Source: an uncultured Candidatus Thioglobus sp.
Lineage (GTDB): Bacteria; Pseudomonadota; Gammaproteobacteria; PS1; Pseudothioglobaceae
Length of the DNA: 64,000 nucleotides
NCBI GenBank assembly: GCA_905618925.1
Contig: CAJQTG010000001.1
Coordinates: 1-64,000, forward strand
Direction of reading: 5' to 3'
Below are positions 19,380 to 28,494 of the stretch, one piece after another. The position numbers were made by a program, and so were the translations under genes. Every line of letters starts with the position of its first letter. Positions within the stretch are counted from its first letter, which is position 1. Below the pieces are notes generated by a model that worked only from the letters and a program-made list of their open reading frames with translations, was not told the origin of the DNA and searched no databases.

Positions 19380-19556
19380 ATGGGATATTTTGCTGAATCT
19401 TTTTCAGAGCTCTATAATGCCGAAGGTTGGATTGATATGGGTATGTATATTGGTGCGGGCAGTTCAATGCCTGGATGGTATACGGTCATAGCCTCGGTTA
19501 TGTTAGTAGCGATTTTAGTCAAAGGAAACAATGACGAACAAGATCACTACAAATAG
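19380..19556 (+). CDS. 58-residue membrane protein paired with amt
   Basis: ATG at 19380 lies 5 nt after a near-perfect ribosome binding site, AAGGAGGA (19367-19374). The product begins MGYFAESFSELYNAEGWID, has one membrane span (WYTVIASVMLVAILV) and a hydrophilic tail ending NDEQDHYK. It lies between amt and the shared terminator, so it belongs to the amt transcript. I do not recognise a family. A small accessory subunit or stability factor for Amt is an inference from position only. Confidence 0.65.
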   Translation: MGYFAESFSELYNAEGWIDMGMYIGAGSSMPGWYTVIASVMLVAILVKGNNDEQDHYK

Positions 19557-19580
19557 TAACCTGTAAAAGTAATAAACTAA

Positions 19581-19613
19581 AAAGGGCGGTATGAAAATAC
19601 CGCCCTTTTTTTA
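19581..19613 (+). terminator. Rho-independent terminator after amt
   Basis: AAAGGGCGGTAT (19581-19592) pairs with ATACCGCCCTTT (19597-19608) around a GAAA loop, followed by a T-run. The run of A before the stem lets it also serve sucB on the other strand, whose stop is at 19631. Confidence 0.92.
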
Positions 19614-19630
19614 TCTGAAATAGTTGATTT

Positions 19631-20746
19631 TTAAACTTTTAGTAATAGTCTAGCAGGATCCTCTAAAGCGTCTTTGATTGAAATTAAAAATTGAACAGCT
19701 TCTTTGCCATCAATAATTCTATGGTCATAAGATAAGGCAAGATACATCATAGGTCTTATTACTATTTCGCCGTTAACTACAACAGCGCGCTCTTGAGTTT
19801 TGTGCATACCCAAAATAGCGCTTTGAGGTGAGTTGAGGATTGGCGTTGATAAAAGAGAGCCAAACACGCCGCCATTGGATATAGTGAACGTGCCACCACT
19901 CATCTCCTCAATTCCTAGGGTTCCGTCTTGCGCTCTACCTGCATAGTCAACGATACCTTTCTCTATGTCGTGCATGCCCATCTTGTGAGCATCACGAAGA
20001 ACAGGAACAACTAGGCCACGATCCGATGAGACAGCTACTGAAACGTCGCAGTATGCGTGATAGACAATATCATCTCCATCAAGATATGCGTTTACTGTTG
20101 GAAATTTTTTGAGTGACTCGACTGCTGCTTTAACAAAGAATGACATAAAGCCCAATTTAACCGAGTACTTTTTCTCAAAAGCCTCTTTATAGCTTTTTCT
20201 CATAGCCAGTATCTCAGTCATATCAACTTCATTAAATGTCGTCAGCATGGCTGTATTTTGAGTCGCAGAGTGAAGTCTTTTAGCTATTGTTTTGCGAATG
20301 CGATTCATTGGAACTCTTTCTTCCATTCGATTACTCGTTGGCTTAGATGAGTTAGTTTCAGGATAGCTTATAGGCTCCTCTTGAACATTCTCTTGAAGGT
20401 TTATTTCAGGAGGCTCTTGAGTCACTTCACTTGGAGATTCTATTGCTATCCCTTTTGGAACTTCTTTAATAGTTTCTTTAGGCGCCTCTGTCTTTTCAGA
20501 AGCTTTTTCAGCGTCATCATCTAAAAGAGCAAGAACTTGCTGAGCATTTACCGTTTCACCTTCTTCAGCTAAAATTTCAGTTAGGATACCTGCCTCTTCA
20601 GCGGGAACCTCTAAAACAACTTTGTCTGTTTCAATTTCAACAATTACGTCATCAACCTCTACATAATCTCCAGGCTTTTTATGCCATAAAGCTACAGTCG
20701 CTTCGTTGATAGATTCTGGAAGGATGGGAACTTTTACTTCTTTCAT
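19631..20746 (-). CDS. sucB: Dihydrolipoamide succinyltransferase (E2 of 2-oxoglutarate dehydrogenase)
   Basis: E2 core of the TCA-cycle 2-oxoglutarate dehydrogenase complex; transfers succinyl from lipoamide to CoA. 371 residues. The lipoyl domain is at residues 1-76 with the modified lysine in [14 protein letters not shown] Glu/Pro-rich linker spans about 77-140, a peripheral-subunit-binding segment is reduced or missing, and the acyltransferase domain runs from [15 protein letters not shown] to the end. The catalytic His is in SYDHRIIDG. It overlaps sucA by 4 bases (ATGA). No E3 (lpd) follows. The short length matches loss of the typical E3-binding domain, which deserves checking. Confidence 0.93.
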   Translation of the reverse strand: MKEVKVPILPESINEATVALWHKKPGDYVEVDDVIVEIETDKVVLEVPAEEAGILTEILAEEGETVNAQQVLALLDDDAEKASEKTEAPKETIKEVPKGIAIESPSEVTQEPPEINLQENVQEEPISYPETNSSKPTSNRMEERVPMNRIRKTIAKRLHSATQNTAMLTTFNEVDMTEILAMRKSYKEAFEKKYSVKLGFMSFFVKAAVESLKKFPTVNAYLDGDDIVYHAYCDVSVAVSSDRGLVVPVLRDAHKMGMHDIEKGIVDYAGRAQDGTLGIEEMSGGTFTISNGGVFGSLLSTPILNSPQSAILGMHKTQERAVVVNGEIVIRPMMYLALSYDHRIIDGKEAVQFLISIKDALEDPARLLLKV

Positions 20747-23445
20747 TTTTTAATGCTCCTAGCTGTATTCATAGTTTGAATACCTAACGCTTTTTCAATA
20801 ATGTAGCTCTGGTTAATGTTGTGCTGTCTAATGCTTCCTTCAGCAGGCGCTGAGTAAAGATCTCGCGCAACGACATGAAGAGTTTGGCCTTTAACTATAC
20901 TTTCCATAAAATTATGCCTTGAAGTGTACCACGCGCCCTGATTAATTGGCTCTTCTTGGCACCAAACTATATCTTTTGCATTTGGAAATTTTACGAGTTC
21001 TTTTATAAGCTGCTCTTCTGGAAATGGGTAGAGCTGCTCAAGTCTTAGTATTGCGACGTTATTAATCTGATCGTCTTGGCGGCGCGTTAATAATTCATAA
21101 AATAGCTTGCCACTACAAATAATAACGCGGCCAACTTTCTTGGGTTTGATGTTGTCATACTGCTCTTCGTAAACATTTCTAAATTTACCTTCAGTAAATT
21201 TATGCAGTGGTGAGGCTGCTAGAGGATTTCTTAGCAGACTTTTTGGTGACATGATAATTAGAGGTGATCTAAACTTTCTTAATATTTGACGTCTCATCAA
21301 ATGAAATATTTGGGATGCAGTTGAAGGAACACAGACCTGCATATTGTGACTCGCACAAAGTTGAAGAAAGCGCTCAATTCTAGCAGAAGAGTGCTCTGGC
21401 CCTTGGCCCTCAAGTCCATGAGGAAGAAGCATAACTAGATTTGAAAGACGTCCCCATTTAGCTTCAGCCGAGGCAATAAATTGATCAATAATTGCTTGCG
21501 CGCCATTAACGAAATCTCCAAACTGAGCTTCCCAGATAACGAGTGATTCAGGGTTCGCAGTTGCGTAACCATATTCAAACCCTAGCGCTGCTTCTTCAGA
21601 TAATATTGAGTCAAATATTTGAACTCTACCTTGCTTTTCACTAATATTTTGAAGCGGCGTGTAATCTTCGTTTGCTAGTTGATTATGAAGCACTGCATTA
21701 CGGTGAAAAAATGTCCCTCTTCCAGTGTCCTGACCTGTAAGCCTAATAGGTGTTCCGAAGTCTGCAAGACTTGCGTATGCTAGAGTCTCAGCAAAACCCC
21801 AATCTGCATTAATTTTTCCATCAGCCATTTTTTGTCTTTCTGACATCATCTTCTTAACGCGTGGATGGATTTCAAAGTGATCTGGAGCTTTTTGAAGTTT
21901 TTTGTTTAAATCTTTAATTTGCTTTTTACTGATAGCGGACTCATATGGGTCAAGCCAAGTAGCATCGAAGTAATCTTCCCATAGCATTTCCCAGGCTCTT
22001 TTGTTTTTATCTTTAGGCTGAATAATATTGTAAGCAACCCTCTCACCTTCTTTTAGCTCTTGCCGGTAATCACTGATCATCGCATCAACTTCTTTTTGCT
22101 CAATAACGCCTTGCTTCATTAGGGAGGTTGCGTAGTTTGCTCGAGTCGTTGGTTTTTTTCGAATTGCCTCATACATTAAAGGCTGAGTTACTGCAGGCTC
22201 ATCAGCTTCATTATGGCCATGTCTTCGATAGCACATAAGGTCAATAACCACATCTTTTTTATACCTCATACGATAATCAAGTGCTAGCTTAGTGATAAAA
22301 CTAACCATTTCTGGGTCTTCAGCATTCACATGAAATACAGGCGCATTGATCATCTTAACAACGTCAGTACAATAATCCGTTGACCTTGCATCATCCTGCT
22401 TAGAGGTAGTAAAGCCAATTTGATTATTAATAATAATATGAACTGTCCCCATAGTTCTATAGCCTCTTGATTGAGACATGTTTAATGTCTCCATCACGAT
22501 TCCTTGGCCAGAAAAAGCTGCGTCTCCATGAATAAGGACTGGGAGAATCTGTTGACGCTCTCCATCCTCAATCTTATCTTGGTGATAACGTGCATAACCC
22601 TCGATCACAGGATTTACTAATTCAAGATGGGACGGATTAAACATAAGCGCAAGATGCACATCCTTTTTTTCTGTTTTAATGTCTGATGAAAAACCTTGGT
22701 GATATTTAACGTCACCTGTTTGGTTCTTTCCAAGTCCAAGCTCTCCTGCAAACTCTTTAAACAGGCTTTCAGCTCTCTTACCCATAATATTGATTAGAAC
22801 ATTAAGGCGTCCCCTATGAGCCATGCCTAAACATATCCTTTTCATTGAGTGCTCGCCTGAGTGCTCAATTAAAACGTTTAATAACGGAACTAAGGTATCA
22901 CTTCCTTCTAAAGAAAAGCGTTTTTGACCAACATACTTATTATGTAGAAATTTTTCGAACACTTCGGCCGCAGTAAGTCTTTGAAGTAACCACTTTTTAT
23001 AGTCCGCTGAATTTTCTTTTTCAAGAGACATGGTTTCAATTTTAGTCTGAACCCACTTTCTCTCTTCGAGATTAGGAATGTGCATATATTCAGCACCAAG
23101 ACTATTGCAATATGTTTTATTAAGGGAGATAAAAAGATCTCTTAAGGTGTTACAGTTTGGGCCTTGGTAAGAGCCCATATCAAAAGTCTTATCAAGGTCT
23201 TCATCACTTAGTCCAAACTCTTCAATAGTGAATGGAGGAGTTGAGTGGTGTCTAGGTCTTTGCAAAGGGTCTAGTCTTGCTCTTAAGTGACCCGAGAATC
23301 GAAAGGCATAAATTAAACGAAGAACTCCAAGCTGAGCAGCACTTTGACTTACAATTTTAGTATTCGAAGTTGACTCAAAATTGTTTTCACCATAATCAAT
23401 AAAGCGATTAATCACATCGTCATGTGAGCTCGAATTTTTATTCAT
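20743..23445 (-). CDS. sucA: 2-oxoglutarate dehydrogenase E1 component
   Basis: 900-residue thiamine diphosphate enzyme that decarboxylates 2-oxoglutarate. It starts [12 protein letters not shown]. Visible family blocks: [36 protein letters not shown], the ThDP motif region [15 protein letters not shown] with [28 protein letters not shown], and the second-half [15 protein letters not shown] and [15 protein letters not shown]. Length is close to E. coli SucA. Presence of sucAB implies an oxidative TCA cycle, which obligate autotrophic relatives often lack; this supports a heterotrophic or mixed lifestyle. The promoter should lie in the 415 bp upstream. Confidence 0.97.
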   Translation of the reverse strand: MNKNSSSHDDVINRFIDYGENNFESTSNTKIVSQSAAQLGVLRLIYAFRFSGHLRARLDPLQRPRHHSTPPFTIEEFGLSDEDLDKTFDMGSYQGPNCNTLRDLFISLNKTYCNSLGAEYMHIPNLEERKWVQTKIETMSLEKENSADYKKWLLQRLTAAEVFEKFLHNKYVGQKRFSLEGSDTLVPLLNVLIEHSGEHSMKRICLGMAHRGRLNVLINIMGKRAESLFKEFAGELGLGKNQTGDVKYHQGFSSDIKTEKKDVHLALMFNPSHLELVNPVIEGYARYHQDKIEDGERQQILPVLIHGDAAFSGQGIVMETLNMSQSRGYRTMGTVHIIINNQIGFTTSKQDDARSTDYCTDVVKMINAPVFHVNAEDPEMVSFITKLALDYRMRYKKDVVIDLMCYRRHGHNEADEPAVTQPLMYEAIRKKPTTRANYATSLMKQGVIEQKEVDAMISDYRQELKEGERVAYNIIQPKDKNKRAWEMLWEDYFDATWLDPYESAISKKQIKDLNKKLQKAPDHFEIHPRVKKMMSERQKMADGKINADWGFAETLAYASLADFGTPIRLTGQDTGRGTFFHRNAVLHNQLANEDYTPLQNISEKQGRVQIFDSILSEEAALGFEYGYATANPESLVIWEAQFGDFVNGAQAIIDQFIASAEAKWGRLSNLVMLLPHGLEGQGPEHSSARIERFLQLCASHNMQVCVPSTASQIFHLMRRQILRKFRSPLIIMSPKSLLRNPLAASPLHKFTEGKFRNVYEEQYDNIKPKKVGRVIICSGKLFYELLTRRQDDQINNVAILRLEQLYPFPEEQLIKELVKFPNAKDIVWCQEEPINQGAWYTSRHNFMESIVKGQTLHVVARDLYSAPAEGSIRQHNINQSYIIEKALGIQTMNTARSIKK

Positions 23446-23860
23446 TATTCTGAAGAATTAAGGGAGGGAAGAAGAGGAGGGTTGAATTTATTTTTGACTG
23501 AGCAAGGTCAGTTAAGTTGCTAATTAATAGCATGCAATTTGGAACTTGCTTTGACATCAAAATATTCACAATTTGTGACTTAAATATTTAACTTGAAATT
23601 ATATAGAGAATGGGGCCTGAGAGTGATTAATTATTAAAATTAATAATTATTATTATCGTAATAAATTTTTAGGATTCAAAATGAAATTTAGTTTTAAAAA
23701 CAGATAATTTTCTAATAAATAAGCAATTCCTAAAATATTATTATATGAATGACAATAAATCTAGGTTGAATTTATTAAAATCGAAATTACATAAGGCATT
23801 GTATAATCATAATTAGAATGCTTTCCAGGTGTTTATTGTTTAATTTACCATTGAGCTAAA
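23446..23860. other. Divergent intergenic region, sucA / betaine-homocysteine methyltransferase
   Basis: 415 bp, very AT-rich, without an open frame I trust. It must contain promoters for both flanking genes. A 13-base perfect palindrome, TCACAATTTGTGA, lies at 23566-23578, just after TTGACA (23551-23556). I looked for SAM-II/SAM-V riboswitch elements before the plus-strand gene and could not build the pseudoknot. Confidence 0.5.
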
Positions 23861-24877
23861 ATGAATAATTTTTTAAAAATCCTACAAGACAAAGATCATA
23901 TTCTTGCTGATGGCGCTACGGGTACGAACTTATTTGCAATGGGACTTGAAACTGGAGATCCGCCTGAGCCTTGGAACTTAGAGCATAGAAGTAGAATTCG
24001 CTCTCTTCATCAGGGATTTGTTGATGCAGGTTCTGACTTATTTTTAACTAATAGTTTTGGCGGCACTTCTTATAGACTGAAATTGCATAATCTTGAAAGC
24101 AGAGTATTTGAATTAAATAAAGCTGCCGGAACTGTTGCACGAGAAGTTGCAGATAGTGCAGACCGGTTAGTTATTGTTGCAGGATCAATGGGTCCAACGG
24201 GTGAAATGATAGAGCCTCATGGGCTAATGACCCCAGCTGAAGCAACTGAGGCTTTTAAGGCTCAAGCAGAAGGCCTTGTGGAGGGCGGCGTAGATGTTTT
24301 ATGGCTAGAAACTATGTACTCAATGGAAGAGTTAGAGGCTGCTCTTGATGCTGTTAAAGATTTTGGTTTACCGGTTTGCGCGACTATGAGTTTTGATACT
24401 GCAGGTAAAACTATGATGGGTATTACGCCTGCAAATCTTGCGCTTAGAGCAAAAGAGTTTAACCTTTCAGGGTTTGGTGCTAATTGTGGTGTTGGAGCGC
24501 CTGATCTTTTGGCAACAATTAATGATATATCTCGAAACGTTGAATCAGACACGGTTGTAATTTCAAAAGCAAACTGCGGCATTCCTGAATTTCATAATGG
24601 GGAAATTCTTTATTCTGGAACAGAAAAATTAATGGCTGAGTACGTTCAAATTGCAATGAACTCTGGCGCAAAAATTATTGGTGGTTGCTGCGGAACAAGT
24701 TTTGAGCATGTAAGAGCAATGCGTAAAGCAATGGATGAACATCAAGTAACTTCGCCACCAACTTTAGCTGAAATTGAGAAGAGGGTTGGAGTTATGTCAG
24801 ATGGCTCTAAAGCTATCTTTAAAGGTGATGATTCAAAACCTACTAAAGAGCGTAGAAATAGACGCTCAAGGCCGTAA
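23861..24877 (+). CDS. Betaine--homocysteine S-methyltransferase-like enzyme
   Basis: 338-residue zinc-dependent homocysteine methyltransferase of the BHMT/MmuM/MetH-N family. It starts with DGATGTNLFAMG, and the zinc ligands are Cys209 (FGANCG) and Cys276-Cys277 (GGCCGT). It is a single domain without B12-binding modules, so it probably takes the methyl group from a small donor. Glycine betaine fits the adjacent methylated-amine genes and would give dimethylglycine plus methionine; S-methylmethionine is the alternative. A lysine/arginine-rich tail of about 25 residues follows the domain. The XRE-cupin regulator is next, 93 bp on. Confidence 0.85.
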   Translation: MNNFLKILQDKDHILADGATGTNLFAMGLETGDPPEPWNLEHRSRIRSLHQGFVDAGSDLFLTNSFGGTSYRLKLHNLESRVFELNKAAGTVAREVADSADRLVIVAGSMGPTGEMIEPHGLMTPAEATEAFKAQAEGLVEGGVDVLWLETMYSMEELEAALDAVKDFGLPVCATMSFDTAGKTMMGITPANLALRAKEFNLSGFGANCGVGAPDLLATINDISRNVESDTVVISKANCGIPEFHNGEILYSGTEKLMAEYVQIAMNSGAKIIGGCCGTSFEHVRAMRKAMDEHQVTSPPTLAEIEKRVGVMSDGSKAIFKGDDSKPTKERRNRRSRP

Positions 24878-24970
24878 AAGCACTAATTCATTCGATTGAT
24901 TAGTTATTTTTGTGATAAGATAATTTTCTTTATAGTGTAATTTTATTTATTCTAAGTAAATTATTAATTC

Positions 24971-25621
24971 ATGGCTTCAATTAAAAATAGTACGCAAAAA
25001 GAGCAAAGCGTATCCATAGTAAATAAAAATCTCCCCAGTTTTGGCACTGATAAACAGCTAGAAGCGTCGATTGGAAAGCAGGTTAGAATCTCTAGAAAAA
25101 GTGCTGGCGTTACTTTGCAACAACTCTCAAAGCAGTCGCTATTATCTGCAAGTATGCTTTCAAAAATTGAGAATGGTCAAATTAGTGCCTCCTTAAAAAC
25201 AATTCAACTAATCTGCCACGCACTTAATATTTCAATTACGTCATTATTCAAGCAACACGATAAAGACGTAGAGCCAACCTTTATTAAATCAGGCAATGGT
25301 TTGACTATCGAGAGAGCGGGATCGGATGAAAGTAGGCATTATCAATTACTTGGCCATAACGTAAGTGGGTCTCTTAAGGTAGAGCCTTGCCTTATTACGG
25401 TAACTTCAAGAGATTATGATTTTCCTGACTTTCAGCATAAAGGGGTAGAGTTTATTTATATGCTTAAAGGTGAAATGGATTATTACTATGGAACTGAGAT
25501 CTATCACTTTCAGAAGGGCGACTCTATATACTTTGATTCAGATAAACCTCACGGACCTAAAAAAATAATTAGTGATGAGTGTCAGTTTCTAACCGTTATC
25601 TGTTCAAATAATTCTGATTAG
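24971..25621 (+). CDS. XRE-family regulator with C-terminal cupin
   Basis: 216 residues. A helix-turn-helix lies at about 36-92 (IGKQVRISRKSAGVTLQQLSK...LSASMLSKIENGQISASLKTI) and a sensory cupin at about 140-210 (FQHKGVEFIYMLKGEMDYYYG, FQKGDSIYFDSDKPHGPK). XRE-cupin proteins usually sense a small metabolite and control an adjacent catabolic or transport operon. Facing gmaS-mgs from 381 bp upstream, it is the best candidate regulator for methylamine assimilation. Ligand and DNA site are unknown. Confidence 0.88.
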   Translation: MASIKNSTQKEQSVSIVNKNLPSFGTDKQLEASIGKQVRISRKSAGVTLQQLSKQSLLSASMLSKIENGQISASLKTIQLICHALNISITSLFKQHDKDVEPTFIKSGNGLTIERAGSDESRHYQLLGHNVSGSLKVEPCLITVTSRDYDFPDFQHKGVEFIYMLKGEMDYYYGTEIYHFQKGDSIYFDSDKPHGPKKIISDECQFLTVICSNNSD

Positions 25622-25772
25622 ATTGATTATAAGTCCTAATAATTTAGACTCCTTTTCCAAAATAATCCTTCCTTAAACGCTTCCTAAATTCAAGTTTTTT
25701 TTCTTGTTTCAATGCAATTAATTAGAAGAAAATTAATGCTTTATTATATTTCTTTAAAATCAATAAAATTTC

Positions 25773-25802
25773 TTGACAATGGAATATCATTAGGCGTATA
25801 CT
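25773..25802 (+). promoter_or_regulatory. Strong sigma70-type promoter for gmaS
   Basis: TTGACA (25773-25778), 18 bp spacer, TATACT (25797-25802). It is the best -35/-10 pair in the 381 bp gap. Transcription from it would give an mRNA leader of about 190 nt before gmaS. Confidence 0.65.
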
Positions 25803-25809
25803 CGAACAT

Positions 25810-26002
25810 TAATTTGCTGTAACTCCGTTTTTTGGAGTCAAAAAAAGTCATTTATATAGTAATTTATTTGGCTTCTATAACTAAGACAGCAGCAAATTCA
25901 ATAGTGCTTCTGTTTTGGTTTATATCTTACGAATCAAAATAAAAGCATGCTAAGGGGGTAAATCTTTAATAGAGATTTTTTTTATTTTTTCGGAGAGATT
26001 AA
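25810..26002 (+). promoter_or_regulatory. Long 5' leader of gmaS with small hairpins
   Basis: Predicted untranslated leader. ACTCC (25822-25826) pairs with GGAGT (25834-25838); AAATCT (25960-25965) pairs with AGATTT (25973-25978) and runs into a T-rich stretch ending just before the CGGAGAG ribosome binding site. The last hairpin resembles a weak terminator. I could not match a known riboswitch, including the glutamine (glnA) motif. Confidence 0.4.
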
Positions 26003-27478
26003 ATGACAGATCTAGAACAGCACGTTAACGAGCCCGGTCGCGACAAACTTGTAAAAGAAGTTAAGGCTAAGATCGAAGCATTGGGCGTTACATATGTATA
26101 TTATCAATTTGTTTCAGTTACTGGCCGCATTGTAGGAAAAGGTATTCCTGCGCGCCATTGGGAAAGGTTAGCTGAAAAAGGATTTCAACTAGTATATGGC
26201 TCAACAGCCAACTTATTCGTAGACCGTCATGGTGATTATATTGGTTATGGCCCTGAAGCTTCAGAGCTTGTAGGTCTTCCAGATCCTGACACTTTTTGTC
26301 AGCTTCCATGGGACAAGAGAGTAGCGCGCGTTTTCTGTAGACTTTATAGAAACCGTGAAGAGCGTGAAAATCCAGGTGAAGCCCTTACGTCAGATTGTCG
26401 TGGTAACTTATATAGACAACACAAAGAATTTCAAGATCAGTATGGATTAGATATGCGCTGTGGCACAGAGCCAGAGATGATGTGGCTTAAGCGTGGTGAA
26501 GATGGTAAGCCAAATGGTGGAGTAACAAAGCCTAACTGTTACCACATTGATCAGTTTGAAGAGTTACGTCCTGTGTTTATGAAAGTTATTGAATATTCAG
26601 AGCAAATGGGTCTTGATATTATTCAAGGTGACCACGAAGATGCGCCGGGTCAATTAGAACTTAATACACAATTTGATGACGTATTAAGAAATGCTGACCG
26701 CTTGACGACTTATCGTCAAATTTGTGCCCAAGTTGCTCGTGAGTTTGGATTAATTGCTTGCTTCATGAGTAAACCTTTTATGGGAGTATCTGCATCAGGT
26801 TGTCACCATAATATGTCTTTATGGAAAGGCGGTAAAGATGTATTCCATCCAGAAATTGCTGGCGAAGGAGAGCTTCCTGGTATGCCTGGTAACTTTATGT
26901 ATAAAGAGGGTGGTGAAAATACATTTATGCCTGACCCTTCAATCGATGAAAAGATGCCTGGTCCAATTGGCCTTCAGTCAATCGGTGGTGTTATTAAGCA
27001 TTTACCAGCATTAACTTCAATTGGTTCTTCTACAGTTAACTCTTATCGCCGTCTTTGGGATACTGGTTTTTGGGCACCAATCTTTGCAGATTGGGGTTAT
27101 CAAAACCGTACTTGTGCGCTTCGTGTTTCTGCGCCAGGTCGTTTTGAATATCGTTCAGTTGACTCAATGGTTAATCCTTACTTAATGGGATCAGCACTAT
27201 TAAAGGCAATGGGTGATGGTATTGATAATAATCTTGATGCAGGTGAGCCTGAAGAGCGCAATATCTATGCAGCGATGGAGGCAGGAAAGCAGGTTAAGAA
27301 GCTTCCTATGTCTCTAGGTGATGCATTGAATGAGCTTGAGAATGATGAAGTAATTAAATCATCGATGCCAAATGAAATGTATAAAGTTTTTCATCATTAT
27401 AAGACAGATGAATGGGAAAAATTTAATGCCACAGTTACAGATTGGGATTTAGAGACTTATATAGATTGCTTGCCGTAG
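26003..27478 (+). CDS. gmaS: Gamma-glutamylmethylamide synthetase (glutamine synthetase-like)
   Basis: ATP-dependent ligase of the glutamine synthetase fold that joins glutamate and methylamine to gamma-glutamylmethylamide. 491 residues. Conserved GS parts are visible: GTEPEMMW (metal-binding Glu), GDHEDAPGQLELN (the GMAS/GS-III form of this motif), SGCHHNMSLW and SYRRL. It is placed directly before mgsABC, the classical gene set of the N-methylglutamate pathway, which is the main reason to prefer methylamine over ammonia. A GlnT-type type III glutamine synthetase is the alternative. A strong promoter and long leader precede it; a partial terminator follows. Confidence 0.8.
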   Translation: MTDLEQHVNEPGRDKLVKEVKAKIEALGVTYVYYQFVSVTGRIVGKGIPARHWERLAEKGFQLVYGSTANLFVDRHGDYIGYGPEASELVGLPDPDTFCQLPWDKRVARVFCRLYRNREERENPGEALTSDCRGNLYRQHKEFQDQYGLDMRCGTEPEMMWLKRGEDGKPNGGVTKPNCYHIDQFEELRPVFMKVIEYSEQMGLDIIQGDHEDAPGQLELNTQFDDVLRNADRLTTYRQICAQVAREFGLIACFMSKPFMGVSASGCHHNMSLWKGGKDVFHPEIAGEGELPGMPGNFMYKEGGENTFMPDPSIDEKMPGPIGLQSIGGVIKHLPALTSIGSSTVNSYRRLWDTGFWAPIFADWGYQNRTCALRVSAPGRFEYRSVDSMVNPYLMGSALLKAMGDGIDNNLDAGEPEERNIYAAMEAGKQVKKLPMSLGDALNELENDEVIKSSMPNEMYKVFHHYKTDEWEKFNATVTDWDLETYIDCLP

Positions 27479-27508
27479 GGCTAAGTTTTCTTTAGGTTTG
27501 TTTTAGAG

Positions 27509-27534
27509 TGCCCACTTAACGGTGGGCAATTTTT
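27509..27534 (+). terminator. Intrinsic terminator between gmaS and mgsA
   Basis: TGCCCAC (27509-27515), loop TTAACG, GTGGGCA (27522-27528), then ATTTTT. It lies inside what otherwise looks like one operon, so it probably sets gmaS expression above mgsABC rather than ending all transcripts. Confidence 0.75.
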
Positions 27535-27555
27535 CGGGAAAGGGAGATTATACTT

Positions 27556-28494
27556 ATGTGCGGAATAGCAGGAATTATTCATAAAAAAGCTGGAAAAGGC
27601 GTAAACATTGGTCAGCAAATGACATCAATGCTTCAGGCTTTAAAGCATAGAGGTCCAGACTCAACTGGATATGCAATGTATGGTAAAGACAATGGAAATC
27701 AAATATTAAGATTTAAAGTTGCTGAAGCCGCTGACCTAGAAGGTAGTTATGATATTCATGCTACTATCAAAGATCGTATGGAAACAGTGAATTCAAGACT
27801 TACTGAGTTAGGTGTTAAGGTTGTAAAGAAAGAAAGCCCAACTGAATACGCCCATCGTTATGAAGTTCAATTTTCAGGTGATATGAAAAAAGTTGCCGAC
27901 TTTGTTGAAGATGTTGAAGGTGTTGAGATTTTATCTATTGGTAACTCACTAGAGTTAGTTAAAGATTTGGGAGACGCATCAGTTGTTTCTGATCAATATG
28001 GCTTAAATGACTTTAATGGTACTCACGGAATTGGACATACCAGAATGGCAACAGAGTCTGACGTTGATATTCGCTCTGCCCATCCTTACTGGGCTTATCC
28101 TTTTAGTGACGTTGCAGTTGTTCATAACGGACAGTTGACAAACTACTGGACAAATAGACGCTCACTTGAGCGCTCTGGCCATCGTTTTTCATCTAACTGT
28201 GACTCAGAACTAATTGCTGTTTATCTTGCTGATAGAATGAGTCAAGGTGACGATTTAGAAACTGCTATGAAGGGTTCAATAGACTACCTTGATGGTGTTT
28301 TCACGTATTTGGTTGCAACAAAAGATCAACTTGGTATGGCCAAGGATGTTATGGCTGCTAAACCAATGGTTGTATACGAAGGCGAAGATATGATTGCGCT
28401 AGCTTCTGAAGAGGTAGCAATTAGAACTTTATTTGATCATCGTATTGAAACATTTGACCCATATCACGGAGAGGTAAAAGTATGGCAGAACTAA
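27556..28494 (+). CDS. mgsA: N-methylglutamate synthase subunit A (class II amidotransferase domain)
   Basis: 312 residues, related to the amidotransferase part of glutamate synthase. It begins MCGIAG, so Cys2 becomes the N-terminal nucleophile. RGPDSTGYAMYG, GIGHTRMATES and SAHPYWAYPFSDVAVVHNGQLTNY match the class II fold. With MgsB and MgsC it makes N-methylglutamate from gamma-glutamylmethylamide and 2-oxoglutarate; subunit A releases the methylamine. Homologous GlxB of rhizobia is the alternative name. It overlaps mgsB by 13 bases in another frame, so the subunits are translationally linked. Confidence 0.85.
   Translation: MCGIAGIIHKKAGKGVNIGQQMTSMLQALKHRGPDSTGYAMYGKDNGNQILRFKVAEAADLEGSYDIHATIKDRMETVNSRLTELGVKVVKKESPTEYAHRYEVQFSGDMKKVADFVEDVEGVEILSIGNSLELVKDLGDASVVSDQYGLNDFNGTHGIGHTRMATESDVDIRSAHPYWAYPFSDVAVVHNGQLTNYWTNRRSLERSGHRFSSNCDSELIAVYLADRMSQGDDLETAMKGSIDYLDGVFTYLVATKDQLGMAKDVMAAKPMVVYEGEDMIALASEEVAIRTLFDHRIETFDPYHGEVKVWQN

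Noticed and set aside
23780-23860. SAM-II/SAM-V riboswitch before the homocysteine methyltransferase gene, suggested by GAGCTAAAATG at the start codon
   Set aside because: I could not find the pairing arms of the pseudoknot, and the conserved loop sequences are absent.
25810-26002. Glutamine (glnA) riboswitch in the gmaS leader
   Set aside because: The conserved core of that motif is not present; only short hairpins are.
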